Shown one piece after another: positions 1 through 12,600 of a stretch of 64,000 nt of DNA (the stretch's first letter is position 1; every line of letters starts with the position of its first letter). A program made the translations under genes and the position numbers. Origin of the DNA: Papilionanthe hookeriana x Papilionanthe teres (lineage: Eukaryota > Streptophyta > Magnoliopsida > Asparagales > Orchidaceae); contig CM040434.1 in assembly GCA_022702705.1 (NCBI GenBank), positions 18,519,771-18,583,770 of the forward strand, given 5' to 3'. Below the pieces are notes generated by a model. The model was not told the origin of the DNA, searched no databases, and saw only the letters and a program-made list of their open reading frames with translations.

Positions 1-1536
1 TGATGTTTATTAGTGGCTTCTCTTTTCCATATGTTACTTTAATATATAGATTTTGTACTTGTGTGAAATTATTTAAAACATTGCTCTAGAATTATTTCTC
101 CACTTTCTCACATTAACTCTCCTACAAATTTCCATCATTATTCCACGCCTCCTTGCCATTTAGGCTCTTCGCCAAATAAAGGAGAATGCATGAGTTGGTC
201 ATGTTTTAACAAAGTTGATGCATTATAAACATCCAATAGTTCACATCCTCTCCATTAACAATATTGACATATTCTTTTATCAAATACAATAGCTTTTAGC
301 CAATGGTTCAATGATTAAGCCACCCTTTAAACCAAAAATTGTTACTTAGGATTGTTGGCTTGATCCATCCCACTTCGTGTCATCATAAAACTTTGGGTAA
401 ATTATGAAAAACTATAGATATTAATTAGGATAATTCGTTAAATATTCCCTTGGTCATCAATCAATCATCTTAGGAAAACTTCAGTGAATTAAACCCATAT
501 CCACAAAAAGACTTTTTTGATTAATTGTGAGCTAGTTTTGGGATTAACACCCTTCAACAACCAAACCCACTTAGAATAAATCTACCAACTCTAGAACTTT
601 AAGTGAGACTTATCTCTACAAATTTCATTAGTTTTCCACTTAAAAACTTTAGGCCATAACAAATCATGCTTCTCAAACAGGCTTTGGGGCTATAATTTAC
701 TCTAGATGGTTAAAAATCTTTCTCAAACGATTCTACCTTCACTTCTGCATAAATGAAGAGTACTAGATTTTGTGCACTCTTACACTATCAAATATTTTTC
801 AAATTAAAATTAAAAAATTCTGAAAATTATCAGAGATAATATCTAAACTATAACGATCAATAGAAACTTAATGAATATTAAATTTAATTATTATGTTATT
901 GTAAAAAAAATTAACATGCCTTGTACATAAACAATATGCAATATCTTAAAATTATATTATATTTTTTACATTTCATTTTTGCAAGAGAAGATTGTGACAT
1001 AATTTTTCCCTCTTTTGCAAATATTTAGCTCCAATAATAAAAAATATTTAGAAATATTCGTTATGCTCCGATAATAAAAATCAGAATGAATAATCTCCCA
1101 TCTTTATCAATGGATTTTTATTCCATCAAAACTTTTTTGATTATGCCATTGTTTGACTTTTAATCATGGACTTAAATTTTGTCAACCATAAATGTGATGT
1201 CAACTTTTTAGTTTTTATATTGAAAAAGAATACTCAACTCTAACTAACTTTACATTTCGTGTAAGCTTAACCACTTTTTCTTACTTTTCTATTTATTTAT
1301 TAATTATTATTATATTATTATTATTATTATTACTATTAAAATTTGAAATATCTTATCGCTTATGCAATGAAATAATTTAGCAGCATTAAGCACATACCGT
1401 TCATTATGACTTCAGAGCGGCTAATTAATTAAATAATCTCAAACTTCCTATTATTTTTCTTACGTAAATCAATGCAGTAAATAAAATTTATGTTCAGTTT
1501 AATTTATTATTAATTAATATGCCGCATGTTCGACTG
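1..1536. other. AT-rich non-coding DNA
   Basis: No ORF, RNA gene or recognisable element was found. The stretch is AT-rich, with a short TTA/ATT microsatellite near 1300–1340. It may be intergenic DNA or decayed repeat. Confidence 0.5.
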
Positions 1537-1545
1537 CAGTTTGAC

Positions 1546-1934
1546 TCAGGAAAATTTTTACATCCAGGATTCTGCAGGTAGAGCTATGTGCGGGGGCCTG
1601 TAAAATCGCGCCACGTGGCACGCGTGGAAAAAAATAGCATTTGGCCAGAATAACAGAAGGAATATTCCCTCCGTATTATTTATGTGTTATTCATGTGTTA
1701 TTCAAGTGTTATTGTGTGTTATTCAAATGTTATTCTGCTCCTAGAATATTCTCGGTGTTATAATAACACAATAACACATGAATAATACATGAATAACACA
1801 CAATAACACATGAATAACACGGGGGAATATTCCCTGTGTTATTCTGTTTTTTTTTTCGAACACGCGCCACGTAGCACGATTTTACAGGCCTCTGCACGTA
1901 GCTCTACGTGCGGAGTCCTGATTTAAAAATTTTC
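1546..1934. mobile_element. Mutator-type foldback MITE
   Basis: A 389-bp non-coding palindromic element. The left arm (GGAAAATTTTTAC, then a CAGG…GTAGAGCTATGTGC block and a CCACGTGG block) is repeated in inverted orientation at the right end over about 75 bp. The interior is also palindromic, made of TGTTATTCATG-type repeats facing their complement. It is flanked by a 9-bp near-identical duplication, CAGTTTGAC at 1537–1545 and CAATTTGAC at 1935–1943; long inverted repeats with a 9-bp duplication are the Mutator signature. The terminal block and the TGTTATTC repeats recur at the right end of the Ulp1 element (12940–13054), so this looks like a non-autonomous relative of it. Exact ends are uncertain by a few bases. 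Confidence 0.75.
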
Positions 1935-1943
1935 CAATTTGAC

Positions 1944-2553
1944 AAGTATGCTTTCTTTTTTTTTGGAATTATTTTATTAGTTTATTGTTATTTTATTATT
2001 TTATTATTATTATTATTTTTTGTTAATTGTTTGATTATTTGGAGCAGTTGCATCTTATTGAATAATCTGCTGATAAACTAGGTGCAGTGGTTATTACAAA
2101 TTTTTATTTGTTTTGGAAAAACATAGGTGCAATGTGAAAACATTGTTTTCAGTGTTTTGAAAATATATAATCTGTCAAAATATAGTTTACCCAAACAAAT
2201 TTGATGAATTTTCTAAACACCATCGGACCAACTAAACTAACCCCCTATATGCTTAGGGATCATTGTTTCATTTAGTCAGGTCTGAACAGGCGTCCTTTTG
2301 TGTCATACTCAATTTTACGCTGGGTCAGCATTGTCCTACCGAACGGGGATGATTGGAGTTAGTTTTTTTGACTCGTTCGTTCGAGCTTATTTGAAAAATA
2401 GGAGAGGACGCTGACAAGCCATTCCTTCGACGATAATCAAGCTGTGCTGCCGTTAAGTATTTTCCTCTTAATTTTTTATTATAAATCATAAAACAATCAT
2501 TTGGCGTCCAATCGTCCGTTCATATGAGACTGATTCAATTCTGTTCTGGTAAC
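1944..2553. other. Non-coding, possible upstream region of an exon
   Basis: No ORF of note. The segment 2281–2553 is less AT-rich than its surroundings and precedes the candidate signal-peptide exon, so it could be a promoter/5' UTR. No clear TATA element was identified. Confidence 0.3.
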
Positions 2554-2627
2554 GATGATGAAACAGAAAATCGGAATTTTATTCTTATGCTGGATTTTCT
2601 CAAATTTATTTTCTCATGTGAGCTCAG
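2554..2627 (+). CDS. Candidate orphan first exon encoding a signal peptide
   Basis: Two adjacent ATG codons open a frame of about 25 residues: MMKQK followed by a hydrophobic core (IGILFLCWIF) and a small-residue end (SHVSS). This reads as a secretory signal peptide. The frame runs directly into a good splice donor, CAG|GTAAAC at 2627/2628. No following exon could be recognised; the DNA after about 2800 is repeat-derived and a retrotransposon remnant starts at 3310. It may be the first exon of a secreted or receptor-type host gene disrupted by insertions, or chance. The product is not identified. Confidence 0.3.
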
Positions 2628-3309
2628 GTAAACTGTTAATTATAGATACAGTGTTATCTAATTTTAACTGTTAAATTATGTCTTCTTTGACAACCAATTA
2701 TTATTTTTATTATTTTTTGACGTTTCATTAAGTATTATTGTTGGATTCTAGTATTTTCTTTGTTGATTACGCTCTGAGAATTAGAGCAGAGTGAAAGAGA
2801 GAAGGAAGAGAGTAGAATAAGCCTGGGATCTTTTTAGAGAGAATCGAAAGAAATGTCCATTTAAGCGTATTTTTGCCCCATACTTATAGAAGTGTGTTTT
2901 ATACAATTACAGAAAGGAGAGAACTTTTATGGAAACAATTTTTAATGTCATTAAAATTCTGATTCATTGTTTATATTTTATACTATATTTGTATTACAAT
3001 TTGAATTTTAACATTGGCGGTAATTGACAGTTCGGTTGGCATGAAGTCAATTGATTTAGTAGACTGACCGAATGTGACATCTGTGCTCCATGGAGTATGT
3101 GTCGGTCGAGATGTTCGACCATATGACAATTTTTCTCGGGGTCTTTTAGCACGGTTGACCAGAGCAGTCGGTTATGAGGTGGTCGTTCGGTCTGGACACA
3201 GGTTGGTCCGTCGAATGTGATTGGTTGGTTTTTTCATTGTGATTCGTGGCTCATTTTCCGTTTGACTCGAGTCTTACAGAGCTCGTGTCTCGCCTGCTTT
3301 ATACAATAA
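2628..3309. other. Non-coding region
   Basis: No supportable gene. The segment 3000–3290 is richer in CGGTCG/GACCG words than its surroundings and may be a repeat remnant. A short similar word (TTTATACAAT…AGAAAG) occurs near 2897 and near 3298; it is too weak to call a target duplication. Confidence 0.4.
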
Positions 3310-3929
3310 TAGAAAGCGTCAGTCGGGTCATCAAATACTATAAAGAATTGAACCTTAAAATGAGGGTTACCTTATCAAAAACGTATAATGCATGAGTTTT
3401 TGAATAGCGTAGATCAAAGCTATGCAATGCTTCTCAATCAAATGATACTTTATTTCTGTTGGAATTAAACGACAACTAAGGTATTACGATGCATTTTCCT
3501 TAACCTTGTCATTGACTTCGACTAACAAGGCTCCAAGAGAGTCGTCTAAAGTCGTTGTGCAGAGGATTAAATGCGTTCTCGAGATAGGGGCTACTAAAAC
3601 ATGAGATGTCGTTGAGTATTGTTTGATTCTTTCAAAAGCGTGTTAGCATTTGTCATCCCACATGAATTTAGCATCATTTTTTGTTAATGCGGTGAGTGGC
3701 TGACACCATCCTGAAAAATTTGATATGAAACATCATATATATGTCAGCTTCCCTTGGAAGGACTAAAGTTGGGTCAAATTGTTTTAAAGAGGCATAATTT
3801 AGATTGCTTCAATCTTAAGAGAATCAATTTAGATCCTAGTTGGAGGACAACAAATCCTAAAATCTTCCCTGAGGTGACAACAAAGACGCACTTTAAGGGA
3901 TTCATCTTAAGAATAAGTTATTGTAATAG

Positions 3930-4320
3930 TTTTGTCATCCTTTTGTCCGATCTTAACGACTAAGTCATCAACATAACACTCGACCTAGTTGTGAATAAGT
4001 TCATCGAAGATCTGTGTCATAGCCCACTTGTATATCGCAGCAGCATTCTTAAGTCCAAAGGGCATTACTTTATAGCAGTAAATTCCAATGAGTATTCTAA
4101 AAGCTTTCTTTCACTTGTTTTCCAAAGACATTTTGATTTGATTATAGTTTGACGATCCGTCAATAAACGAAAAGATTGCGTATGCCCACGCGATATCCAC
4201 TATTAACTTTGGAAACGGTAGAGAGAATTCATCTTTCATACATGCCTTACTTAGGTCTCTAAAGTCGACGCAGATTCTGATTTGACCTTTTTTCTTCTTT
4301 ATAGACACTATAATGGCCAA
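3930..4320 (-). pseudogene. Ty3-type reverse transcriptase remnant
   Basis: The minus-strand translation gives KKKKGQIRICVDFRDLSKA and the palm motif FSFIDGSSNYNQIKMS. After a frame break it continues with an FGLKNAAA block and VECYVDDLVVK near 3960. These match in order the reverse transcriptase motifs of the intact-looking copy at 48187–48855. The catalytic YVDD is retained but the frame is broken, so no functional enzyme is expected. It belongs to the 3310–6965 retrotransposon fragment. Confidence 0.85.
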
Positions 4321-4949
4321 CCAAGTTGGGTATATTCTTTTGGGACAAAGTCGACATCGATCAATTTCTTGACCTCGGCTGTGACTTGTTATTCTATTTT
4401 CACATGCTTTCTCCTTATAGCTTGCTTTACCATAACTGCATTTTGATCCAGTCCAATTCTGTGGACTACCACTTCTAGAGCTAGCCTATGCAATTCATCG
4501 TACCTCCAAGCGAAGAGATTTGTATATTATTTTAGAAATTGGATTATTTTTTTTGCTTCGTTATTATTAAGCAGCGAACTGATTAATCTTGTTCTTGGTT
4601 CCTCTTCAGCCTCTAAGTTAACTACACTTAGCTCTTCTACGGATGATTTAATTTCTTCTTCAAATTATGGTGACACTTCTTCAATCAAAGGCTCTTCAGT
4701 ATTATCAAGTTTTTCTGCATATTCTATAACAGGTTCTTCGGTAACAATAAAGCAAAATTTTGTGTCATCCAGAGGTCTTGCAATACCGAATCCAACACCT
4801 TCTTTTGAATTAAGGATTCATTGATTGTTATTCCACAATTGTTCAAAAAGGTGGGATTAATCTACCGACCAATGTTTTTGTATCAAACCACATTGAACGA
4901 GCTTTTGAATAAAAAAGGGAATAACGTTCAATTGGAAGTTCCATTAATT

Positions 4950-5267
4950 TTAGGAAATTATTTCTTCTAGTTTTACATTTGTTTCAGAACTAGAAAAATA
5001 AGACCTGAGATGAAACTTAGTGGGTTTCATACTCTCACCATAAATTTCTTTGGCCTTCAAACTCTCAATTTTATTTGAAAAAATTGGATTCAGGGTCATA
5101 GCTTTCACATAGTGATAAATCCCTTCATACATGGACTCATACACTTTCTTTTCTTCCTCGTCTTCGAGTGATATTTTGAATTGTGGTTCCTTTTGAGTTA
5201 CCACCATTGTTCTCTTTTTTTCTTTTTCTTCATTGAAACTTAAGTCCAACTTGATGTTAATCTTCAA
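4950..5267 (-). pseudogene. Ogre-type pol linker remnant (between protease and reverse transcriptase)
   Basis: A 105-residue open frame containing the string EPQFKISLEDEEEKKVYESM, followed by NPIFSNKIESLKAKEI. It parallels the linker at 47400–47600 of the large element (KPQFKISLKDEKNEE, then HSNKIEGMVVKEV). No enzymatic motif is visible. It is useful as evidence that the two elements are related but diverged. Confidence 0.75.
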
Positions 5268-5890
5268 GGCTTTCTTTATTTTAATGACTAGGTTTTCTCT
5301 CCCTCATCATCGTCCCCGATCTCAACCTCGCATGTAAGATTTATGGGAGTCTCTACGCTTTCATTGTGTTGCAACATTGTGTTCTTGGTTTTTTTTATTC
5401 TTTATCCTCCTCTTTTATTTTCTGATTTGTATCCTTTTCTTCTGCATTTATTACCATTTCCCTAGCAAAAATTGTCATCTTTAACGGGGCATAATTTTCA
5501 ACATCTTCATGTATGTTGATCTTGTGTAACAATTACGGCTGTAGATCTCCTTTGATGCAACATTCATGCCCTTTGTATGGGTAATTGATGCATTGGTGTA
5601 GCGACGACGAAACCATCTTGTGTTCATGTAACTATGGTCGACCAAGCAGAGTATTAAATGATGTTTCAGAGTCTATAACATAAAATTTTGCCATTGTCAC
5701 CAAATTATTGATTTTCAAAAGCAACATGATTGAACTCTTTCTCCTTATTGGTTAAAGCCACGTAGCATCTTCTTATCTATCGTTAGCCTACTAGCATTAA
5801 TCTCCAGGTAAGCAAGTGTCCTCAAGTTCTTAATGTTGATGGAAGCACTCGGGTTAATAAGCACCCTTGAGAGCATGGAGTTGTCAACGT

Positions 5891-6145
5891 TCACTGAGAA
5901 GTACAATAAACGACTATGTTCAGTTGTCCCAACAATAGATTATCATCAGAGAATGTGACCTTGGTCGGTCCTTCCAATGGATAAGCCTCGTCTGAGGAAG
6001 TACTAGCAAGTTGAGCTAAGCACATCTTGGGATCTAAGAGATCTTTTAATAATGACTCCCTCATCTCCTTGGAGAGGATCTGGGCATCGTAAATGCTCAA
6101 TTTTGCTAGTAGTTTCCTCAAATGGGCTAGGACGTTGTAGTCCAC
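5891..6145 (-). pseudogene. Ogre-type pre-protease block remnant
   Basis: The frame reads YNVLAHLRKLLAKLSIYDAQ and continues with SKEMRESLLKDLLDP. This is the conserved segment upstream of the aspartic protease in Tat/Ogre elements, also seen at 46490–46600 here. The adjacent protease active site lies near 5850 and has lost its catalytic aspartate. Confidence 0.75.
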
Positions 6146-6969
6146 TTTGTTGTCAGTGTTTTCTTGAGTCAGTTTTTCTTTTACCAGTAGATTTATTCCC
6201 CAGGAATGATTATTTGTTTTCCTCTTCAGGAGCTGTTATCATAAGCAGAAATTTTTTGCTCCATAAATTCACATCAATTATTTCTTCTTACTTCATTGGC
6301 AAATTTGGAGTTATTTCCAGAAGCACTTTGATCGACCCTTCTAAAGCTATTCCAGAGTGTGACGATTCCATGTCTATGGAAATTGGTGCTCCTTACAACT
6401 CGAGTATGGCAATGTTGTCTTCAATTTCACTGTTATTGGATTCATTGTAGTTTCCATTATTTTCATGATTTTTATTGTTGTTGGACCCATCGAGATTGCT
6501 ATGATTTGAGAATTGTTTATGGGATCAAAATTGGATTGGTTTGTTTTCGAAATCATTTTCATTAGAAATAGAAAAAAAATGTAAATGAAATCAAAACTCT
6601 TTGCATTAACAGACCTCAGAAGAAAAACGAAAAACTCAGATAAAGTTAGTGGATCTGTTTCTCCTTTAAATATGAGACAACCAATCTTGAAGGACATGCA
6701 TGGATTGAATAAGTAGAGGAAACAAAAGAATAGCAACAACTGTACTATGACGGTCCTTAATCCTTTTAACTTTGTTCTCTTTATTCTTGTCATTCTCTTT
6801 ATTTAAAGGTGACTCTGAGTTAAAGGTAACGTAGAAGTGGCTCACATCTTGTTGAGGACCTTTCTAGAAGTCTTGGCCCACACCACATTCTACCCATCTT
6901 TGTCTTTGTAGGGGTCTACATGGACAAATTCATTGACCGAGATCACATTGATCACACCCTTTTCGTATT

Positions 6970-7570
6970 ATTAACAATAGAATAACACGTCCCAAATGGG
7001 ACAACATGCAGGAATAACAGGAAAATATTCATTCTGTGAGTTACCAACTATAACAGGAAAATATTCATTATGTGAGTTACCAACTATAGAATAACAAATG
7101 TTAATGAGAAGTTTTTATTCTGAATGTAGATAACACATCAATAATACGACAATAATACATCATAACACGTAAATAATACGTCAATAACCCCCAATAACAC
7201 GTAAATAATACAACTATAACACGTTAATAATACCAGAATAACAGAATGATAGAATACCTCGTAAATAATACCAGAATAACACTTAAGTAACGTTAGAATG
7301 ACACGTGTCAAACGGGCCAACTTGCAGGAAAATATTCAAATTATAAGAACATGTTTATTACAAGCGAATAACACGCGAATAATACGTAAATACCACATGA
7401 GTAACACCTACAATATCCTGCTCGTGTTATTGCGCGTTCGACTCGCACATTACACCGTGTTACCGCGGCTTTTAATCGGCAAAAAATCGTGTTATTATGG
7501 AATATTTCGTCTTTAAATCGGCAATAAATTGTGTTACTGTCGAAAAAATTGCAAATAAATTGTGTTACTG
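6970..7570. repeat. Left subterminal AATAACAC-type repeat array
   Basis: Dense irregular copies of AATAACAC, AATAATAC and CGTAAATAATAC occur here, plus a tandem duplication of about 40 bp (AACAGGAAAATATTCATT…GAGTTACCAACTAT, near 7015 and 7055). The words match those in the foldback MITE and in the right array at 11650–12600. Confidence 0.7.
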
Positions 7571-8381
7571 TCGAAAAAATTGCATTATTCTAAATTAATA
7601 TATATTTTTAGAAATATTTATAGCATACAAATAAAATTTTCTGTACTTTCAAATTATTACAATATAGCAATACAAAGCTTTTAATAATGGACCCCTTCAT
7701 TTATTTCAAACATGGTGGAAATATACGAAACAATTATAGTTACACAGAGCTAAAGGGCAAGACCTCACTCTCCAAAAAGCTCTACCACAATGAACCATAT
7801 ATATCATCCATATATACCATTTGACAAGGAAATTGCAGTAAATAAACATCAAAAGCTTGATTAAGAAATTTATGTTTCCGAGGGGCAGAAAACATCTTGA
7901 TATTAGAAATTAGAGATTTACATATGTACCACTCAATTTCTATATATTTACAAGCTTAACAACTACACTTTCAATTTCTTCCTATATACATGCCATCATA
8001 CATATTTCTAAACATAAAACAACCACATGGTAAGCCTTCCTAGCTATTTGATAACTTTCATCATCCCATAGATGCATTCTGCTTGCAATAAAAAAAATGC
8101 ATGGAGTCGGTAAGAAATGCACACTGAGAAGCTTGTAATATTATGTAAATGCCTTAAAAAATTGATATGAAAATAGTTAATGAAATTTACTTAATAAGCA
8201 CTGCTATATATTGTGTTCAACATTCCAAAAGATTCACCACCCCATAATTGCATTCCAGTCGCAACTTCTGAGTTCTAAAAAAATAAAGAAGCTATGATGT
8301 ATGGAGTCAGTAAGAAATGAAAACTGACAAGACCTTTAATGTATGGAGTAAGTAAGAAACTCTGACCATATTAATAAATTT
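7571..8381. other. Non-coding part of the Ulp1 element, 3' of its gene
   Basis: No ORF. Three loosely similar words of the form ATGGAGT(C/A)(G/A)GTAAGAAA occur near 8103, 8300 and 8343. It probably holds the 3' UTR of the minus-strand gene. Confidence 0.4.
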
Positions 8382-11300
8382 AATCCCTTGACAGGAGACA
8401 AATATCATATGCAAATTCTGCTCTGAATCTTTCCATTTCAGCCTGCCAATTTAAGTATTGTTTCTAATCGGGGTCTTCGGCCAGCACGACTGTTTCCATG
8501 AACTTAGAAACAAACATCTCACAGTCAATGCCGTTCGATTGTGTTGGTGCACCCTGCACTATTGCCCTAGGCCATTTGAAGATTTTCACTTTGAAAAAAT
8601 CTCAACAATCCTTAGCAAACATTTCGATCTGCATACAAGAAATAAATAGTGAAGTGTAACTTGTGTGTTACTATGTGTTATTATGTTTTGTCATAAGTCC
8701 TACTCTGAATTTGAAATAATATTTGAAAGAGTTGAATTTACTTACAACTAGTTCAGCATAGGCCTTATGGGTCGGCTTTGGAAGGGAGTCGTAAATTCTC
8801 CATCTAAAGTTACTGATATTGTGCACCAACAAAATCCAGTGATCATTATGCATAATTGGAAACAATATTGTCTTTGTGTCTCTTAAAGTCTCCGTAGTTA
8901 TATGGTCAACAAACTGTTTACTGTTGTCGTATTTCTTGTGCATCTGAATAACAACATTAGTTTTAGTTTAGCCATATTTATTAAAAATTTAATACAAAGT
9001 AGAGTGACTAAAAATATTACCAAATATGAATGTGAAACATAGAGGTAAGGCCGGTATATGTCAGGTCTCCTCAATGTTCGTTCGTGCAATAATGTAGCAT
9101 AAAGATCAATATGTTCATTTCCGAGAGACTTATTGAGCAGAAGATCTACTAGGGTTATTCTGTCAATCATAATGCCTCCTCTAAACAATACAATATCGCT
9201 ATTGCATTGATAACATAGCGTTTATGTTAATTCATAACAACACAACTGCAAAATTTGAAATTGAATGTTCACATTAACTTACGGTCCTGGGTGGCTCGTA
9301 ATGCAATGATCAATCACTTCCTGCATTTCCTGTGGTATCAAAGATCTACCAGGATAATCAATAGGTCTAGGTGCAGAACAGCTCTGTAACATCGAACAAT
9401 GTTTCTCAAAGTCATGGAGAATATATAAATTCTAGTTCAACCTTTATTAGGTACTTACAACTATGGCGAATTGGGCCTCAACAGAGCTCGGACTATATAT
9501 TTTAATATTTTCTTCCATATCTTTGGCTTCTTGGCCATCACCCTCTTGGGCATCAATATCTTCACCTGATGCCACAAGACGCGTCTGCAATAGAAAATAT
9601 GTTTTTAGTAAACATACAAGAAAGGTAGATCGTATCGTTAAAATAAAATGATGTAGTACTCACCGATATAGAATCTAACATACTCTTTATTGCTCGGTCG
9701 ACTTCATCGGGTTCTTCTTGCAATGTCGAATCCCCAACGGCTCAGGCGACTTCTACATCCTTACTATGCACGTCGGCCTCTTGGACCACTTCTAGAGGAT
9801 CAATCTGTGCATTGGCCTCTTGGGCCACTTCCGGAAAATCAATCTGAACATCGGCCTCTTGGGCCACTGCTGGATCCTCAATATGCACATCGGCCTCTTG
9901 GGCCACTGCCGGAGCATCAATATGCAAATCGGCCTCTTTGGCCACTGCCGGATCATCAATTTGTACATCGGCCTCTTGGGCCTCTGCCGGATCATCCGTC
10001 TGTACATCGGCCTCTTGAGCCACTTCCGGATCCTCAATATGTACATCGGCCTCTTGGGCCACTGCCGGAGCATCAATCTGCAAATCGGCCTCTTTGGCCA
10101 TTGTCGGATCATCAAAATGTACATCGGTCTCTTGGGCCTCTGTCGGATCATCCGTCTGTACATCAGCCTCAACGGTATGTACTACATATCTGTATGTTTG
10201 TCAGCTAATGTCGAAAAGGGATCATCTATATGCACATGATCCTCTTTGTGTATGGTGTGGTTTATATCAGCTACCCTAGGTCTTCTTCTGAATTGGTATT
10301 GAGTGACCGGTGGCTCGAGCGACCTCTTCCAGGAACTACTACTGGACTGCTCCTTCTCCACCTCCTTATCAGCCATGTTTTCAACCAACCTATGTACAAG
10401 GTCTGCGAGGTTGGTAATAGCATCAGCCATCGTATGCAGTTGTACATCATGTGAATCCACTCTGTCTTGTATATGTAAGCTCACTTGGTGCTGATCTTTT
10501 ATCAACTCATACTAGCTTCAAGATCAACAGGTCCACTAGTACGACCAATCACTGGGGTCGTCTCACTTGACACTAGTGTACCCGCTTTAGGTGAGGATGG
10601 TCCTGCCTCGATCTCGTGCTGTGGGCGAGGCCTTGGAGAAGTACGTGGTCTCTGCTCTGGATTTGAGAGTAGCTGAACTTCATCATCCCTCAAATCCAAG
10701 AACATGTCATTGACCTGCAATGAAATTAAACATGTCATTGTATAACAACTATGAACCATTTACAATTATTTTAATGCAGTGAATGAAAAACCTGTGAATG
10801 ATGAAGCTCCTTAAAAGCCTCATGAATCTGTTTCGCAGTCCACCCATGACTTGTTGGCCATCTCAGCATACGTGGTCGAGCCTCAGGGGCGGCAGGAGTA
10901 ACTAGTGATGTCATCTCGTAAAACCATAGCTGAGGATGTCATACAGAATAACCATTTATGTAACATAAAAAAACAACAAAACTAAAATTCATAATGAAAT
11001 GTTTTAAAGAATGGAAGAAATAAATATCGTAAGCAGAAATACGAAACCTTAGATATAGCCCAATGATTTATTATCATTTAATTTCGTGTAAGCTGTGCTG
11101 ACTTGTTCTAACAACATTTCACATATGACAGCAGACCATTAAAGGAGGGAAAAACCTGTGGATTAGCAACAAAAGCAGCAAGCTCTGCGTGCACGTGAAA
11201 ATTACTAGACGAAAAAAATAAGTTTGTTAGCAAAAAATTTAAATAAAACTGCTCAAAAGGAGGAGTAGATGCTCCTTCTGCAAAAAAATCTGTCATTTGT

Positions 11301-11638
11301 TCCTTTATTGTTTTGACATCATCCGCAGCTAGTCCACTTCTCTTTCATGCGGCACGCTCTCCTCTGTTAGGCATGCCAAGCAACAAGGCCACATGGTCAA
11401 CATCTAGCTTCAGCTCTTTTCCACCCAACCTGAAAACCCTCCTCCTGTTATCCCAACATCTCAAAATATGCAAAGTCAGGACATTGTCTTGGAGATATGG
11501 GGGCATGTCAAAAAAAGTGTAAACCCTCATTTCCCTTAAGTTATGAACCTTCTCCTCGGAAATGCGATCCCTAAGTCCATCCAGTACAGCCCTCACTGCA
11601 GATGGACGACATCTGCAGTTGAAAGTCCTTGCGCTCAT
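8382..11638 (-). pseudogene. Ulp1/C48 cysteine protease-like gene of the transposon, broken
   Basis: Multi-exon minus-strand gene. The N-terminal exon (11638 to about 11108) holds a block ending FRLGGKELKLDVDHVALLLG, typical of plant transposon-borne Ulp1 proteins, and has one in-frame TGA at 11345–11347. Later exons: about 10920–10793 (RPRMLRWPTSHGWTAKQ), 10718 to about 9680 (Arg/Pro-rich, coiled, then 13-residue acidic repeats), 9595–9460, 9388–9283, 9180–9021, 8943–8746 and 8628–8382. Splice sites are good, for example donor at 8745 (GTAAGT) and acceptor CAG before 8628. The protease triad is visible: His in MHNDHWILLV, Asp in YDSLP, Gln and Cys in QSNGIDC near 8530. Further stops lie in the last exon. 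Ulp1 proteases process or remove SUMO; the role in transposition is not known. Confidence 0.7.
9768..10175 (-). repeat. 39-bp coding minisatellite (13-residue acidic repeat)
   Basis: About ten copies of a 39-bp unit, ACATCGGCCTCTTGGGCCAC on the plus strand plus a variable half. On the minus strand each unit encodes 13 residues of the form VAQEADVHIEDPA, rich in Glu/Asp. Because 39 is a multiple of three, all copies stay in frame and several other frames are open as well. It lies in the linker between the N-terminal region and the Ulp1 domain. One in-frame stop follows the last unit near 9740. Confidence 0.85.
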
Positions 11639-11649
11639 TATCCTGTAAA

Positions 11650-12600
11650 ATGAAGAAAGTTATACATAAATAACACATCAATGACTGATGAAAATTGTAT
11701 TTCACATGTTAGGACGTATGAATAACACATGAACAAAAGATAACACTATATAATAAATCAAAATAAAACAGTAATACATGAATAACACAACCAGACAACA
11801 TAAATACATCAATATTAATACAACAGTAATACATGAATAACACAATAATAATACAGGAATAACACAGAAATAACACATCAAAATAATACAATAACCTAAA
11901 CACCAAAGAATAACAAATGAAGAGAGGATAACACATCAAAATAAATCAAAATAAAACAGTAATACATGAATAACACAACCAGACAACATAAATACATCAA
12001 TATTAATATAACAGTAATACATGAATAACACAATAATAATACAAGAATAACACAGAAATATCACATCAAAATAACACAATAACCTAAACACCTAAGAATA
12101 ACACATGAATACAAGAGCAACACTTCAACTAAAGTAACACATTAATAATACATGAATTACACATGAATTACACACTAATAATACGTGAATAACACGGTAA
12201 TAACACAACAATAACACAATAATAAAACGTCAAAGCAGCGTTTCATGTATGTTATTGATGTATAAACAAACCAATAACCTAAACACATAAGAATAACACA
12301 TGAACACAAGAGTAACACATCAACTAAAGTAACACATCAATAATACATGAATTACACAACCCTAAAACATGAATAACACAGAAATAACACTACAATAATA
12401 CAACAATAACACATATAAAACAGTGTTTAATTTATGTTATTGCTTTATTTAGGATGTCGGTTATTGAATAGGAAAATTTTTACTTAGAATAATACAACAA
12501 TACCACGCAAGAAATACATGTTTTAGTCGGTTATTGCAAGCTTATTGGTGTGTTACTTGCGTGTTATTATTGTATTATTCATGTTTTAGAGTAATTCATG
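11650..12600. repeat. Right subterminal AATAACAC-type repeat array
   Basis: Long irregular array of ACATGAATAACACA, AACAGTAATACATG and related words. A larger internal duplication is visible: the block near 11753–11890 (AAAACAGTAATACATGAATA, then CAACCAGACAACATAAATAC) recurs near 11950–12080. It lies directly upstream of the Ulp1 gene's first exon. Confidence 0.8.

Larger units (their letters stand above)
3310..6965 (-). mobile_element. Decayed Tat/Ogre-type Ty3 retrotransposon fragment (gag end to RNase H)
   Basis: Read on the minus strand this segment is collinear with 45660–49330 of the large element, at nearly the same length. In order it shows the gag C-terminus (VDPYKDKDG, near 6900), the pre-protease block (YNVLAHLRKL, 6145–5891), a protease active site decayed to NPSAS near 5850, the linker block (5267–4950), reverse transcriptase (4320 to about 3930, with YVDD still intact near 3960) and the RNase H block (DDSLGALL near 3530, then IEKHCIALI near 3430). 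Multiple stops and frameshifts break every domain. No LTR, integrase or AlkB segment is present, so it is a truncated internal piece. The upper end abuts the Ulp1 element near 6965. Confidence 0.85.

Noticed and set aside
9690..10239. Plus-strand ORFs of 172 and 139 residues
   Set aside because: They are shadow frames of the 39-bp coding minisatellite; the minus frame fits the exon structure and the Ulp1 gene.
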